Assembly (NCBI GenBank): GCA_016706545.1
Contig: JADJJK010000005.1
Location: 186,001-250,000 of the forward strand
Reading direction: 5' to 3'
Source: Myxococcales bacterium
Lineage (GTDB): Bacteria; Myxococcota_A; Polyangia; Haliangiales; Haliangiaceae
Length of the DNA stretch: 64,000 bases
The notes below the pieces were generated by a model that saw only the letters and a list, made by a program, of their open reading frames with translations, had not been told where the DNA came from and searched no databases. Below, one piece after another: positions 51,374-58,941 of this stretch; the stretch's first letter is position 1, and every line of letters begins with the position of its first letter. The position numbers and the translations under genes were made by a program.

Positions 51374-51847
51374 TCAGGAGGCGGGGATCTGCAGCGAGAT
51401 CTCTGGCTCCGCGATCTCGCACGTGTCCTTGGTGCAGACGCTGAGCTTGAAGATGCCCGACAGCCGCGTTCCTCCTGCGCCAGCGCTCTGGAAGCGCAGC
51501 TCCAGCGATCCGCGCTGGGGTCCCTGATGCTCGAGCTTGCCGCTGGCCTGGAGCTCCGTGCTGGCGTTCTCGTTGGGGAGAAACTTGAACGGATAGTCCT
51601 CGTTGATCTTGTAGGCGCCGAGCGCGAACAGCCGCAGCTCGACGGCGCAGCTCGCGCCTGCCGGGCACGGCGACGCGGTGGCCTCTACCCGGTAGAAGTC
51701 CGTGCTGGCCAGCACCTGCGCTGGGCGCTGTCCCTCGGCGGCAGGCGCCGCGGGCGTCGCGGACGGCGCTCGCGGGCTGTCGCAGCGGCAGGCCGCGGTC
51801 AGCGTCAGCGCCAGCGCCAGCAAGATCGAGCGGCGACTACGATCCAT
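51374..51847 (-). CDS. Small lipoprotein downstream of a redoxin gene
   Basis: This encodes 157 residues from ATG 51847. A leader (Leu-Leu-Ala-Leu-Ala-Leu-Thr-Leu-Thr) ends in Ala-Ala-Cys, a lipobox. Four cysteines and many predicted strands follow (Val-Glu-Leu-Arg-Leu-Phe-Ala-Leu-Gly, Leu-Glu-Leu-Arg-Phe, Phe-Lys-Leu-Ser-Val-Cys), suggesting a small beta-sandwich. The phrase Tyr-Lys-Ile-Asn-Glu-Asp-Tyr-Pro-Phe-Lys-Phe is notable: it resembles sequences found beside thioredoxin-like domains in cytochrome-maturation or DsbD-type proteins. The start overlaps the redoxin gene by 11 nt, so the two are translated together and probably work together in envelope redox chemistry. Confidence 0.8.
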   Translation of the reverse strand: MDRSRRSILLALALTLTAACRCDSPRAPSATPAAPAAEGQRPAQVLASTDFYRVEATASPCPAGASCAVELRLFALGAYKINEDYPFKFLPNENASTELQASGKLEHQGPQRGSLELRFQSAGAGGTRLSGIFKLSVCTKDTCEIAEPEISLQIPAS

Positions 51848-52595
51848 ACTTGACGCTACAACCATAGGCCTTGGTGGTCGGCACCGCGACTGGCTTGCCA
51901 GCCGCCAGGTTGGCGAGCGCCGCGTCGACATGGTTGGTGAGCTTGCCACCCTCGGGCGACTGGCCCTCGCCATCGGGGGAGTTGTCGATGGCGCCCGCGT
52001 ACGCGAGCACGCCCTTCTTGTCGATGACGAACATGTGCGGCGTGTTGGTGGCGCCGTACGCCTTGCCGACCGAGCCGCTCTCATCGCGCAGGATGGGATG
52101 GGTCAACGCCCAGGTCTTGGCAGCCTCCACGTTCATCGCCAGCTCCGCGCCCTGCTTGCCGGGCCCGCCGCTGTTGATGGCGAGCCAGACCACGCCATCC
52201 TTGGTGTGGCGCTTGGCGGTGTCGATGAGCGAGCCCACGGTGTGCGAGCGCTTGACGAAGGGGCATCCCGGGTTGAACCACTCGAGCACGACGACCTTGC
52301 CCTTGAAGGAGGAGAGCTTGACCTCCTTGCCTGTCAGATCTGCGAGCGTGAAGTCAGGCGCGGGCTTGCCGACGACCGCGGCGGCAGGCTCTTTGGTGTT
52401 GCTCGCCGGCGTGGCCGGCGTGACTGGCGCGGCGGCTGCTGGCGTGGCGGCCGGCGCGGCCGGCGTGGCGGGGCGCTTCTTGCCGGTGGCGGACTTGGCG
52501 GGCATTGAGGCCGGCTCGGCGAGCGCGGGGACGGCCCAGAGCAACGCGAGCGCCAGCGGCAGCCGGCAAGCAGAGAGACGCGAGAGGTGGTTCAT
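51837..52595 (-). CDS. Exported thioredoxin-like/redoxin protein with a single active-site Cys
   Basis: This encodes 252 residues. A signal peptide ending Ala-Leu-Ala is followed by a Lys/Ala/Pro/Thr-rich linker of about 50 residues, then a redoxin domain (about 75-225: Pro-Asp-Phe-Thr-Leu, Val-Val-Leu-Glu-Trp-Phe-Asn-Pro-Gly-Cys-Pro-Phe-Val-Lys-Arg, Thr-Pro-His-Met-Phe-Val-Ile-Asp). The active-site position has Gly-Cys-Pro-Phe rather than CxxC, and a second Cys lies near the C-terminus (Tyr-Gly-Cys-Ser-Val-Lys-Tyr), so it may act as a peroxiredoxin-like or single-Cys redox protein. It is the first gene of a pair with the lipoprotein gene at 51374. Its promoter region holds the 19-bp repeat array. 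Confidence 0.87.
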   Translation of the reverse strand: MNHLSRLSACRLPLALALLWAVPALAEPASMPAKSATGKKRPATPAAPAATPAAAAPVTPATPASNTKEPAAAVVGKPAPDFTLADLTGKEVKLSSFKGKVVVLEWFNPGCPFVKRSHTVGSLIDTAKRHTKDGVVWLAINSGGPGKQGAELAMNVEAAKTWALTHPILRDESGSVGKAYGATNTPHMFVIDKKGVLAYAGAIDNSPDGEGQSPEGGKLTNHVDAALANLAAGKPVAVPTTKAYGCSVKYGS

Positions 52596-52663
52596 GGCCG
52601 GTAGTCAAGCACAGGACAGGCGCGCTGGCATTCGCGTGCGGACATCTGAAGGATGGCGGTCTT

Positions 52664-52805
52664 CCGAACAGGCGGGACAGGCCGGACACGCCGGACAGGC
52701 GGGACAGGCCGGAATTCGGACACGCGGCCGGAATTCGGACACGCGGCCGGAATTCGGACATGCGGCCGGAATTCGGACACGCGGCCGGAATTCGGACACG
52801 CGCGA
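52664..52805. repeat. Iteron-like array: five 19-bp direct repeats preceded by 9-bp units
   Basis: The unit ggaattcggacacgcggcc starts at 52711, 52730, 52749, 52768 and 52787, one copy with a single base change (c to t), the last one incomplete. Before it (52664-52710) are 9-bp units of ccggacagg/ccggacacg type that look related. The array lies about 115 bp upstream of the redoxin gene start. Between it and the gene at 53184 is a 378-bp stretch with a perfect palindrome GTCCGA-gat-TCGGAC (about 52899-52913) that contains the same TCGGAC core; no gene is supported there. Confidence 0.9.
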
Positions 52806-53183
52806 AGACTCCACTCGAAGCTTGGAGTAAGCGGCTGAAACTTCATGCGCGAGCGCTGGCTGAACATCACGAAGAGCGCGTCGGGCTGCGTGCTCTTGTC
52901 CGAGATTCGGACATGAACAAGAGATCCCTGCGTCGAATCTCGTTGTCTTTTGCCCAGAGAAATTGACGGCTCCCCTCCATATCCATTACTGAACGAATGA
53001 ACTCATGCACCGGCGGCCTTCTTGCCGCTCATGCGTGACAGCAGGGACGGCCTCGGGCAGCGCGCGTCGCGCAGTCAGGCCGCGGAAGCACTCCTTCCAC
53101 GCAAGGCTGTCTCTGCCCCGACGTGCCCGTCGCGGGCTGATGCGAAACCGAGGTGCACAAGCGAAAGGAGCGGGAGCGCTAGC

Positions 53184-53681
53184 ATGACCACTCACAAGGG
53201 GCCGCCTGTAGATGCGACTGCATTGATCCCTGACCACTTGCTCCAAGGAGAGTCGGAGTACGAGACCCGGATGCTTCGCGCCTATGCGCAGGAGGCGCGC
53301 GGGTATCTGGAGAGCTTCCCGTGGTGTACGGGCATCCGCCAGCTCCTCTACGGGGTCGGCGTGGGAGGCGTCATCGCGGTGTTTTTGGGCGAGCTCTCCA
53401 TCAAGGCGCTCGATCGAGAGTGGCTCTGGATCGTGGCTGGTGACCTGCCCACCGCGTACTTCGCAGCGGAGCTGGCGGACACGCCGTGCCTGGCGTTGCG
53501 ACACTACTGTGCCGGGGTGGAGGCGTGGGCCGCCGCCGTTCGCACCAAAGCGCTGGATGCGCAGGCCATGGCGCTGCGCGCGGAGGCCTCTCTCGAGATC
53601 GCCGTGGAGCTGTCCGCCAAGGTGCTGACGGTGCGGAGGATCGTGCTGCCAGTGCTCTGCCCGTGTGTCTCAAGTGATTGA
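53184..53681 (+). CDS. Conserved-looking hypothetical protein
   Basis: This encodes 165 residues. GGGAG lies 7 nt before ATG 53184, which fixes the start. The protein is soluble, with a folded core (Trp-Cys-Thr-Gly-Ile-Arg-Gln-Leu-Leu-Tyr-Gly-Val-Gly-Val-Gly-Gly-Val-Ile-Ala-Val-Phe and Trp-Leu-Trp-Ile-Val-Ala-Gly-Asp-Leu-Pro) followed by helices. The Trp-x-Trp-Val-x-Gly-Asp-Leu-Pro-x-Ala-Tyr phrase is shared with small uncharacterised bacterial proteins I have a vague memory of, but I cannot name a family. No signal peptide. It stands alone, with 588 bp before it and 163 bp after it. Confidence 0.7.
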   Translation: MTTHKGPPVDATALIPDHLLQGESEYETRMLRAYAQEARGYLESFPWCTGIRQLLYGVGVGGVIAVFLGELSIKALDREWLWIVAGDLPTAYFAAELADTPCLALRHYCAGVEAWAAAVRTKALDAQAMALRAEASLEIAVELSAKVLTVRRIVLPVLCPCVSSD

Positions 53682-53844
53682 GAATATTGCATTCAAGGAA
53701 CGGCTCAGGGCGCTTGCGGCCCGCAGGGGGGCGCCCATTTACGCAGGTGTAGGCGCGACGGGCCGTGATAGGGTGTACAGGTCTTTAGGCCAGGGCAGCT
53801 TTGACGCCGCTCACACGTAAAATGGCCCGGGAGGATCGTCCACT

Positions 53845-54846
53845 ATGCGTGAAGTTGCGTCCAGACCTGGAGCTGCACACAGCAGCGAAGACCCTGCCCC
53901 GGCGAGCCGCGCAGCGACGCGAGACTTGGGACCAGAGCCGAGCGAAGGCGGCGCGAGCACATCGTCTAGCTCCGGAAGCTCCGGTGGTGGCGCTCGGGCT
54001 GGGGCGTGGACTGCCGACGCTGGGCTCATGGACGCGATGGGGCTTGGCGCCTCGACCGGCGGCACCGCAGCCGCGGGCGCCGAGTACGGTGCGACGGACA
54101 TGCGGGCGCACGTTGGCCCGCACGCCGAGGGCGCTCACCCCGGCATCAAGCGCGGCGGCGGCGGCACCAAGCGGCGCATCGGCAACATCGCCAGCGGCAC
54201 GTTTGTCCGGACCTCGGACCCGCAGCAGCAAGGCGCCGCGGGTGGTGCCCAGGCGGGACAGCCCACCGCGGCCACCGGTCATGACAGCGACCGCGCCTTC
54301 GTTGGCACGCGCAGCTCGAACCTGGCCGATCGCACCACCAGCGACGGCACCACCAGCGTGCGCATGGAGGACGAGACCGACGCGCAGGCGCTGGTGATCG
54401 CCGCGGCGGTCACCCGAGCCCGGGAGATCCTGGACAACGCGCTGAGCCAGGTTGGCAGCCCGACCGCACCCAAGGTGTCGGCGGCGCTGCAGGCCAACTT
54501 CCAGTCCACCGAGGCCAAGACCGCCACCGAGGTGTCATCCAAGCTGCAAAAGATCCGGGATGCCTTCAACGGCACGATCCCCGTCGAGGTGGAGGCCGAG
54601 GCCGACGGCACCACGCGCGCCTACGTGTACATGATCTGGAGCGATATCCATCTGCTGCCGCCTTGGTTCGCCGACCCCAGCGCCGACGGACGCGCTCGGA
54701 CCATCATCCATGAGTGCAGCCACAAGTACACCGGCACCGATGACAAGGCCTACCACTGGGACACCGCCAAGTACGGCGGGCTCTCCACCAAGGACGCGCT
54801 CAACAACGCGGACTCGTTTGCGTGGTTCTGTATCGATGTCTTGTAA
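53845..54846 (+). CDS. Aspzincin-type (M35-like) metallopeptidase with Gly/Ser-rich N-terminus
   Basis: This encodes 333 residues. GGAGG lies 10 nt before ATG 53845. The first 170 residues are low-complexity (Gly, Ala, Ser, Thr) without a classical signal peptide. The C-terminal 160 residues carry His-Glu-Cys-Ser-His (289-293), then Gly-Thr-Asp-Asp-Lys-Ala-Tyr (297-303) and Asn-Asn-Ala-Asp-Ser-Phe-Ala-Trp-Phe near the end. This is the aspzincin pattern (HExxH plus GTxDxxY), as in deuterolysin and lysine-specific endopeptidases, where the Asp of GTxD is the third zinc ligand. A peptidase domain after a disordered N-terminus and without a Sec signal resembles cargo of injection systems (inference). 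A lipoprotein gene follows 7 nt downstream and could be a partner or inhibitor. Confidence 0.82.
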   Translation: MREVASRPGAAHSSEDPAPASRAATRDLGPEPSEGGASTSSSSGSSGGGARAGAWTADAGLMDAMGLGASTGGTAAAGAEYGATDMRAHVGPHAEGAHPGIKRGGGGTKRRIGNIASGTFVRTSDPQQQGAAGGAQAGQPTAATGHDSDRAFVGTRSSNLADRTTSDGTTSVRMEDETDAQALVIAAAVTRAREILDNALSQVGSPTAPKVSAALQANFQSTEAKTATEVSSKLQKIRDAFNGTIPVEVEAEADGTTRAYVYMIWSDIHLLPPWFADPSADGRARTIIHECSHKYTGTDDKAYHWDTAKYGGLSTKDALNNADSFAWFCIDVL

Positions 54847-54853
54847 CGGCGCT

Positions 54854-55405
54854 ATGCGACCTCTCACGTCTCGCCTGCGGGCAGACAGGTGGATCCTCAT
54901 GGGACTCGTCTCGACAGTGCTGGCCGCGGTCGGGTGTGCGCCGTCTTCCTCCAAGCGGCCCACGCTGGCTGACTATGAGGTGGTGCTTCACGCAGGCAAG
55001 GTGCTGCAGCTCGATCCGGCCATCGCGCAAAATGGCCGCTATGCGCTGGTGGCTGGCGGCAAGCTCGTGCTGGAGCTGCGCGTGGTCAGCGGCGGGAGCC
55101 GCATCGCGTACGACAAGGGCGCTCAGTGGTCGGTGGTGATCGAGCTGACGCCGGGCGCCGACGCCAGCCAGCCGCTCGACGTCGCGGTCGACGAGCTGCC
55201 GGCGGTGGCGCGAGTCGCGGGGGAGGACGTGGTGTATCTGGCCACCAAGGGCAAGGGGCGCCTCAAGCTGGCGCGCACCGCCGCCGCTGATGGCCGGCCC
55301 ATCGAGGGCGAGATCGACGCCGTGTTCGAGCCCGCGGAGCGCGATCTCATCAAGCTTGGCGCGTTCAAGCTGTCGGGCGCGTTTCGCGCCACGCTGCAGC
55401 CATGA
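54854..55405 (+). CDS. Putative lipoprotein after the aspzincin gene
   Basis: This encodes about 183 residues from ATG 54854, which gives a basic N-terminus before a leader ending in Ala-Ala-Val-Gly-Cys (lipobox). ATG 54899 has the better ribosome-binding site (AGGTGG) but would leave a leader without positive charges. The mature part is predicted beta-rich (Leu-Val-Leu-Glu-Leu-Arg-Val-Val and Trp-Ser-Val-Val-Ile-Glu-Leu), perhaps a small sandwich. I do not recognise the family. It shares its style with the 148-residue protein at 56221 (both end in a Leu-Ser-Gly-x-x-Arg phrase), so they may be related. Confidence 0.78.
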   Translation: MRPLTSRLRADRWILMGLVSTVLAAVGCAPSSSKRPTLADYEVVLHAGKVLQLDPAIAQNGRYALVAGGKLVLELRVVSGGSRIAYDKGAQWSVVIELTPGADASQPLDVAVDELPAVARVAGEDVVYLATKGKGRLKLARTAAADGRPIEGEIDAVFEPAERDLIKLGAFKLSGAFRATLQP

Positions 55406-55568
55406 GCGGCCACCAGCCACCGCGCGCTGCTGCGCGCCACTGCGAGCGGCAACCCGCTGCGCGATCCAGGGCTGCCCGTGAACGCATGATCACCTCACGG
55501 GCCCGGCGGTCGCCTGCGCCCGGTCCTTTTGTCCGAGCCGTCTCCGAGCTATATCGGGTGAGCCTGCG

Positions 55569-56228
55569 ATGACCACCGATCCAAGTGAGCTGCTCTCGTT
55601 TCATCGCGCGCTGGCGCGCGGGCAGCGCAGCTTCGTCGGGCTGACCCTGCCGTGGAACGCAGATCTCCATGGCATCTCGCTCGCCGGCTGCGACCTCACT
55701 GGCGCCTGCCTGCGCGGCGCGCGGCTCGACGCGGCGCAGCTCGATGGCTGCAAGTTGACCGAGGCCGATCTGCGCAGCGCCTCGCTGCGCCGTGCCGTGC
55801 TGGTGCGCGCGGACCTGCGCGGGGCAGATCTGCGCGGGGCAGATCTGCGCGACGCGGATCTGACCAAGGCGGATCTGTGCGAGGCAGATCTCGTGGCGGC
55901 GGACCTGCGCGGCGCCACGCTGGAGGGTGCGGCCATCTCGTTTGGCTGCAGAGGATACGCTGGGGTCAAGCTCAGCGGCCTGACGGTGCGCCACCTGTAC
56001 TCGTTGCTGCTCATGACCCGACCTGATGACCCGAAGGTCGTGCTCGCGCTGGAGTCCTTGCGGGCTGCGCTGGCGCTGCCAGAGTCCGAGCAGCGCGTGC
56101 TGGTGCAAGAGGCCGCCTTGATCGAGGCGGAGCGCTTGGCGCTGCATGCGGAGGACGTCGCCGAGGGCGCCAGCGCGGCGGGCGCCGAGGCAGCCGGCTC
56201 GGCGCAAGTCGGGGGCCGTCATGGCTAA
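55569..56228 (+). CDS. Pentapeptide-repeat protein
   Basis: This encodes 219 residues. Residues about 30-125 are pentapeptide repeats of the Ala-Asp-Leu-x-x type (Ala-Asp-Leu-Arg-Gly-Ala-Asp-Leu-Arg-Gly and so on), which fold into a right-handed beta-helix. The N-terminal 28 residues and the helical C-terminal 90 are outside the repeat. Some pentapeptide proteins mimic DNA and protect gyrase, others have no known role; this one cannot be placed further. The next gene overlaps its stop by 8 nt, so they are probably translated together. The 163-bp gap before it holds no evident element. Confidence 0.88.
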   Translation: MTTDPSELLSFHRALARGQRSFVGLTLPWNADLHGISLAGCDLTGACLRGARLDAAQLDGCKLTEADLRSASLRRAVLVRADLRGADLRGADLRDADLTKADLCEADLVAADLRGATLEGAAISFGCRGYAGVKLSGLTVRHLYSLLLMTRPDDPKVVLALESLRAALALPESEQRVLVQEAALIEAERLALHAEDVAEGASAAGAEAAGSAQVGGRHG

Positions 56229-56667
56229 CGCCTGGCGCGACAAGCTCGGGGCGTTCGAGGTGGAGCTGCGTCCCGCGACGAAGATGCGCTGGCCCAGGCC
56301 CGCGCTGCGCCCCGACGATCGCATCGACTTCGAGGCTGGCGAGGGCGACCTGCTCTTGTGCAGCCATGCGCCGTCTCGTCACTTCAGCGGGCGCGAGCCC
56401 ATCCACCAGAGCCTCATGATGGAGCTGGCCTCGCCGCTGTCACAGTCCGCCGCTGGCACGCTGGCGCTGGGCCGCGTGGTGGTCCGCGCCGGCGCAGAGC
56501 GTCTGGCGTATCAGACCACGTCGGTGGCCGGGACGGTGATCCTCCTCGAGTCGCGGCCCGATAGCTACGAGCTCGATATCGATCTGCTGCTGGTGGCGCC
56601 CGAGCTCGATCTGGGCCTGGCCGGCGCCGGCAAGCTGTCCGGCGTGATCAGGGTTCCGCGGCGCTGA
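56221..56667 (+). CDS. Hypothetical protein coupled to the pentapeptide gene
   Basis: This encodes 148 residues from ATG 56221, overlapping the pentapeptide gene. No signal peptide. The sequence is predicted mostly beta (Gly-Ala-Phe-Glu-Val-Glu-Leu-Arg, Tyr-Glu-Leu-Asp-Ile-Asp-Leu-Leu-Leu-Val-Ala) and ends in Lys-Leu-Ser-Gly-Val-Ile-Arg-Val-Pro-Arg-Arg. The pattern of strands and the ending resemble the lipoprotein at 54854, suggesting a shared fold. Function unknown. Confidence 0.75.
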   Translation: MANAWRDKLGAFEVELRPATKMRWPRPALRPDDRIDFEAGEGDLLLCSHAPSRHFSGREPIHQSLMMELASPLSQSAAGTLALGRVVVRAGAERLAYQTTSVAGTVILLESRPDSYELDIDLLLVAPELDLGLAGAGKLSGVIRVPRR

Positions 56668-56694
56668 GCTGGCTGCGGCGAACCCCAGGCTTGT

Positions 56695-58941
56695 CTAGCG
56701 ATTCCCTGCCCGGGCCTCGGGGCTGCGGACCTCGGCGATGAGCCGGCGCACGCAGAAGGCGAGCGGCGACAGATCCCGCACGTGGACATTGAGCCGGCAG
56801 CCGAGCAGGGACGCGGCCTGGGTCATCGCCGCCAGCGCGGTCGCGGGCTCGCGGGTGCAGAGGCTCGCGCTGGCGCCGCTGCGCCAGTTGTTGCCCTCGG
56901 TCACCGTCACGGCCACGCCCAGCGAGGAGGTGAGGGCGTGCTCCAGCGCGGCTCGATCGACCCGAGGGGACACGGCCTTCTTGCCCTTGGAAGGGACCTG
57001 CAGGAACCACCATGAGCCAGAGACCTCGACCTCGTCGCCCTCGAGCGCGCGCACGTAGCCGCCATGGCGCAGGCCAAGCACGGCCAGCCGCTTGCGCCGC
57101 TTCTGGCCTTCGATCAGCACGCCGTGGCCGGCGCGGTGAACGCCTGGTTGATCGACGGCGCTGGCGAAGCGCTGCGCCGCCGCGTCCGCGTCTTGCCCAA
57201 AGAACGACACCCACAGCCGGGGCTGCGAGGAGAGCTCGACGCCCAGCCGTTGCATCACCGCGGTCAGCGCTGCTCCGCTGGTGTCCTCCAGCAGCGGCTC
57301 GCAGGCCAGCGGGCGCTCTCCAGCGAGCTGCTCCAGCGCTTCGGCGCGCTGCTTGAGGGCCGCGCCCATCGGGGTCCTTTGCGAGCTCGACGAGTCGCGC
57401 GTCAGCTCGAGGAGCGACACCACCAGGTCCCCGTGTACCTCTGCATGCGCCGGGGGCGCTCCTCCTTGCGCCCGGTCAAGCGCGTCGCGCACCAGGCGGG
57501 CGTCTGCGGAGTCGCGGCCGCGGATCACCGCCAGCAAGGCGGGCCAGTCGTGCAGGTGCAGGCCGCCCGCGACCACGTACCCGCCGCGCTTCCAGGTCAG
57601 CGCGCGCAGCTCGGGGAACGCATCGTCGGCCGAGTACGAGGTGGCCACCACCGAGCGGCCAATCGCCAGCAAGTGGTGCGGGGTCTGGCTCCACTCCAGA
57701 TCGCGGTGCGCCGAGACCTCGGGCGGCGGCACCACCCCTTCGCGCTCGAACAGCTCGCGCCAGGCTGCGGAGTACGGCTCGTCGGCCACCAGCCCCGGGA
57801 GCAGCTCCGCCACGTAGCGCCGCGCGGCCTCGTTGGTCTCGAACTTGCCCACCAGCACGCACTCGCCGCTGTTGTTGCCGGAGTACTGATGCCACAGGGC
57901 CAGCGCCGGCCAGCGGGCCGCCGCGCGGCTTGGCGTCGGAGCGGCGTCCGGTGGCCGGTCTCGTCTGGCGCAGCCGCTGCGCGCCGCCGCCTGCCGCAAG
58001 GTCGTGCGCTCCACGCGCCACAGCCGCAGCACGTCCTCGGCGGTGGTCACCGGCGGCGCTTCGCGCGGTGGCACGCTGGTGTCCTGAAACGAGCAGCTCT
58101 GCACGCGCCGATCTGGCGTCAGCGTGATGAAGTCGAACCCGGCGCCGCAGTCATCGCCGCCGGCCCGCGGCCACGCCCCGGGCTCCACCTGAGGGCGCGC
58201 GTCAAGTTCGCGGGGCAGGCACGGCACCGCCAGCCGGTCGCCAAAGCACACCGAGATCCGGCACGGCAGCGGCGCGTCGTCCAGCGTGGCAGCGAGCTCA
58301 GCCAGCGCGGGCGCGTCGAGCGCTTGCCCAGGGACGCCCAGGTAGGGCAACAACGCCACGTCGTGGCAGCCGCGCGCGGCGAGCTGCGCCAGCAGCGCCG
58401 GCAGCCTGGGCAGGCGCGCGCGGTCGACCAGCAGGTTGGCGCTCCAGCGCTGTCCATCGGCGTTCATCGTGTCCGCCGCGGCCTGCCAGGTCGGCTCGTC
58501 GTAGAGCGACAGCCGGACCTCGGTCAGGAGGCCGCGCAGGCGGGGCCAGGTGGCCGCGTTGATGCGGGTCCCATTGCTGGTGGCGTGCAGCGCCAGCGGC
58601 GTGGTGCGGCGCAGCTCCGTCAAGAGCTCGGGGAAGCCGGGGAACAGCAGCGGCTCGCCGCCGCCGAACGCGACCTCCAGCGTCCCCGCCTGGGCCAGGC
58701 CCCGCAAGACCGAGGCGGCGAGGTCCACGGTCCACTCGCTGGGCCGGGTCGTGTCTCGGGAGCAGAAGCTGCAGCGCAGGTTGCAGGCGTTGGTGATCCC
58801 GAACATCACCACGCGCGGCGCGGTGCGCTCTAACCGGGCAAAGCGCGGAGCCTGGGCGCGCAGGTGCAGGCCCGTGGATGGCTGAAACCAGAGCGCCGCG
58901 CCGTCGAGCGGGAAGAACCGCAAGCGCGCGAGATCCGTCAT
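56695..58941 (-). CDS. Radical SAM protein with a large unknown C-terminal half
   Basis: This encodes 748 residues. The ATG at 58941 overlaps the kinase stop as ATGA. The radical SAM domain (about 35-240) has Cys-Asn-Leu-Arg-Cys-Ser-Phe-Cys, the 4Fe-4S ligands, and Gly-Gly-Gly-Glu-Pro-Leu for SAM. A SPASM-like segment with further cysteines follows (Cys-Gly-Ala-Gly-Phe-Asp near 275, Cys-Ser-Phe near 295, Cys-Ala near 335), as in enzymes that modify peptides or proteins. Residues 370-748 are a soluble, mixed region I do not recognise. Being coupled to a kinase gene, its activity may be regulated by phosphorylation, or it may modify a protein of this cluster. The frame continues upstream into the kinase gene but has no coding character there. 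Confidence 0.85.
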   Translation of the reverse strand: MTDLARLRFFPLDGAALWFQPSTGLHLRAQAPRFARLERTAPRVVMFGITNACNLRCSFCSRDTTRPSEWTVDLAASVLRGLAQAGTLEVAFGGGEPLLFPGFPELLTELRRTTPLALHATSNGTRINAATWPRLRGLLTEVRLSLYDEPTWQAAADTMNADGQRWSANLLVDRARLPRLPALLAQLAARGCHDVALLPYLGVPGQALDAPALAELAATLDDAPLPCRISVCFGDRLAVPCLPRELDARPQVEPGAWPRAGGDDCGAGFDFITLTPDRRVQSCSFQDTSVPPREAPPVTTAEDVLRLWRVERTTLRQAAARSGCARRDRPPDAAPTPSRAAARWPALALWHQYSGNNSGECVLVGKFETNEAARRYVAELLPGLVADEPYSAAWRELFEREGVVPPPEVSAHRDLEWSQTPHHLLAIGRSVVATSYSADDAFPELRALTWKRGGYVVAGGLHLHDWPALLAVIRGRDSADARLVRDALDRAQGGAPPAHAEVHGDLVVSLLELTRDSSSSQRTPMGAALKQRAEALEQLAGERPLACEPLLEDTSGAALTAVMQRLGVELSSQPRLWVSFFGQDADAAAQRFASAVDQPGVHRAGHGVLIEGQKRRKRLAVLGLRHGGYVRALEGDEVEVSGSWWFLQVPSKGKKAVSPRVDRAALEHALTSSLGVAVTVTEGNNWRSGASASLCTREPATALAAMTQAASLLGCRLNVHVRDLSPLAFCVRRLIAEVRSPEARAGNR

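Noticed and set aside
52664..52805. Possible CRISPR array or plasmid origin.
   Set aside because: Units are directly adjacent without spacers, and no replication gene is nearby; a regulatory or simple tandem repeat is more likely.
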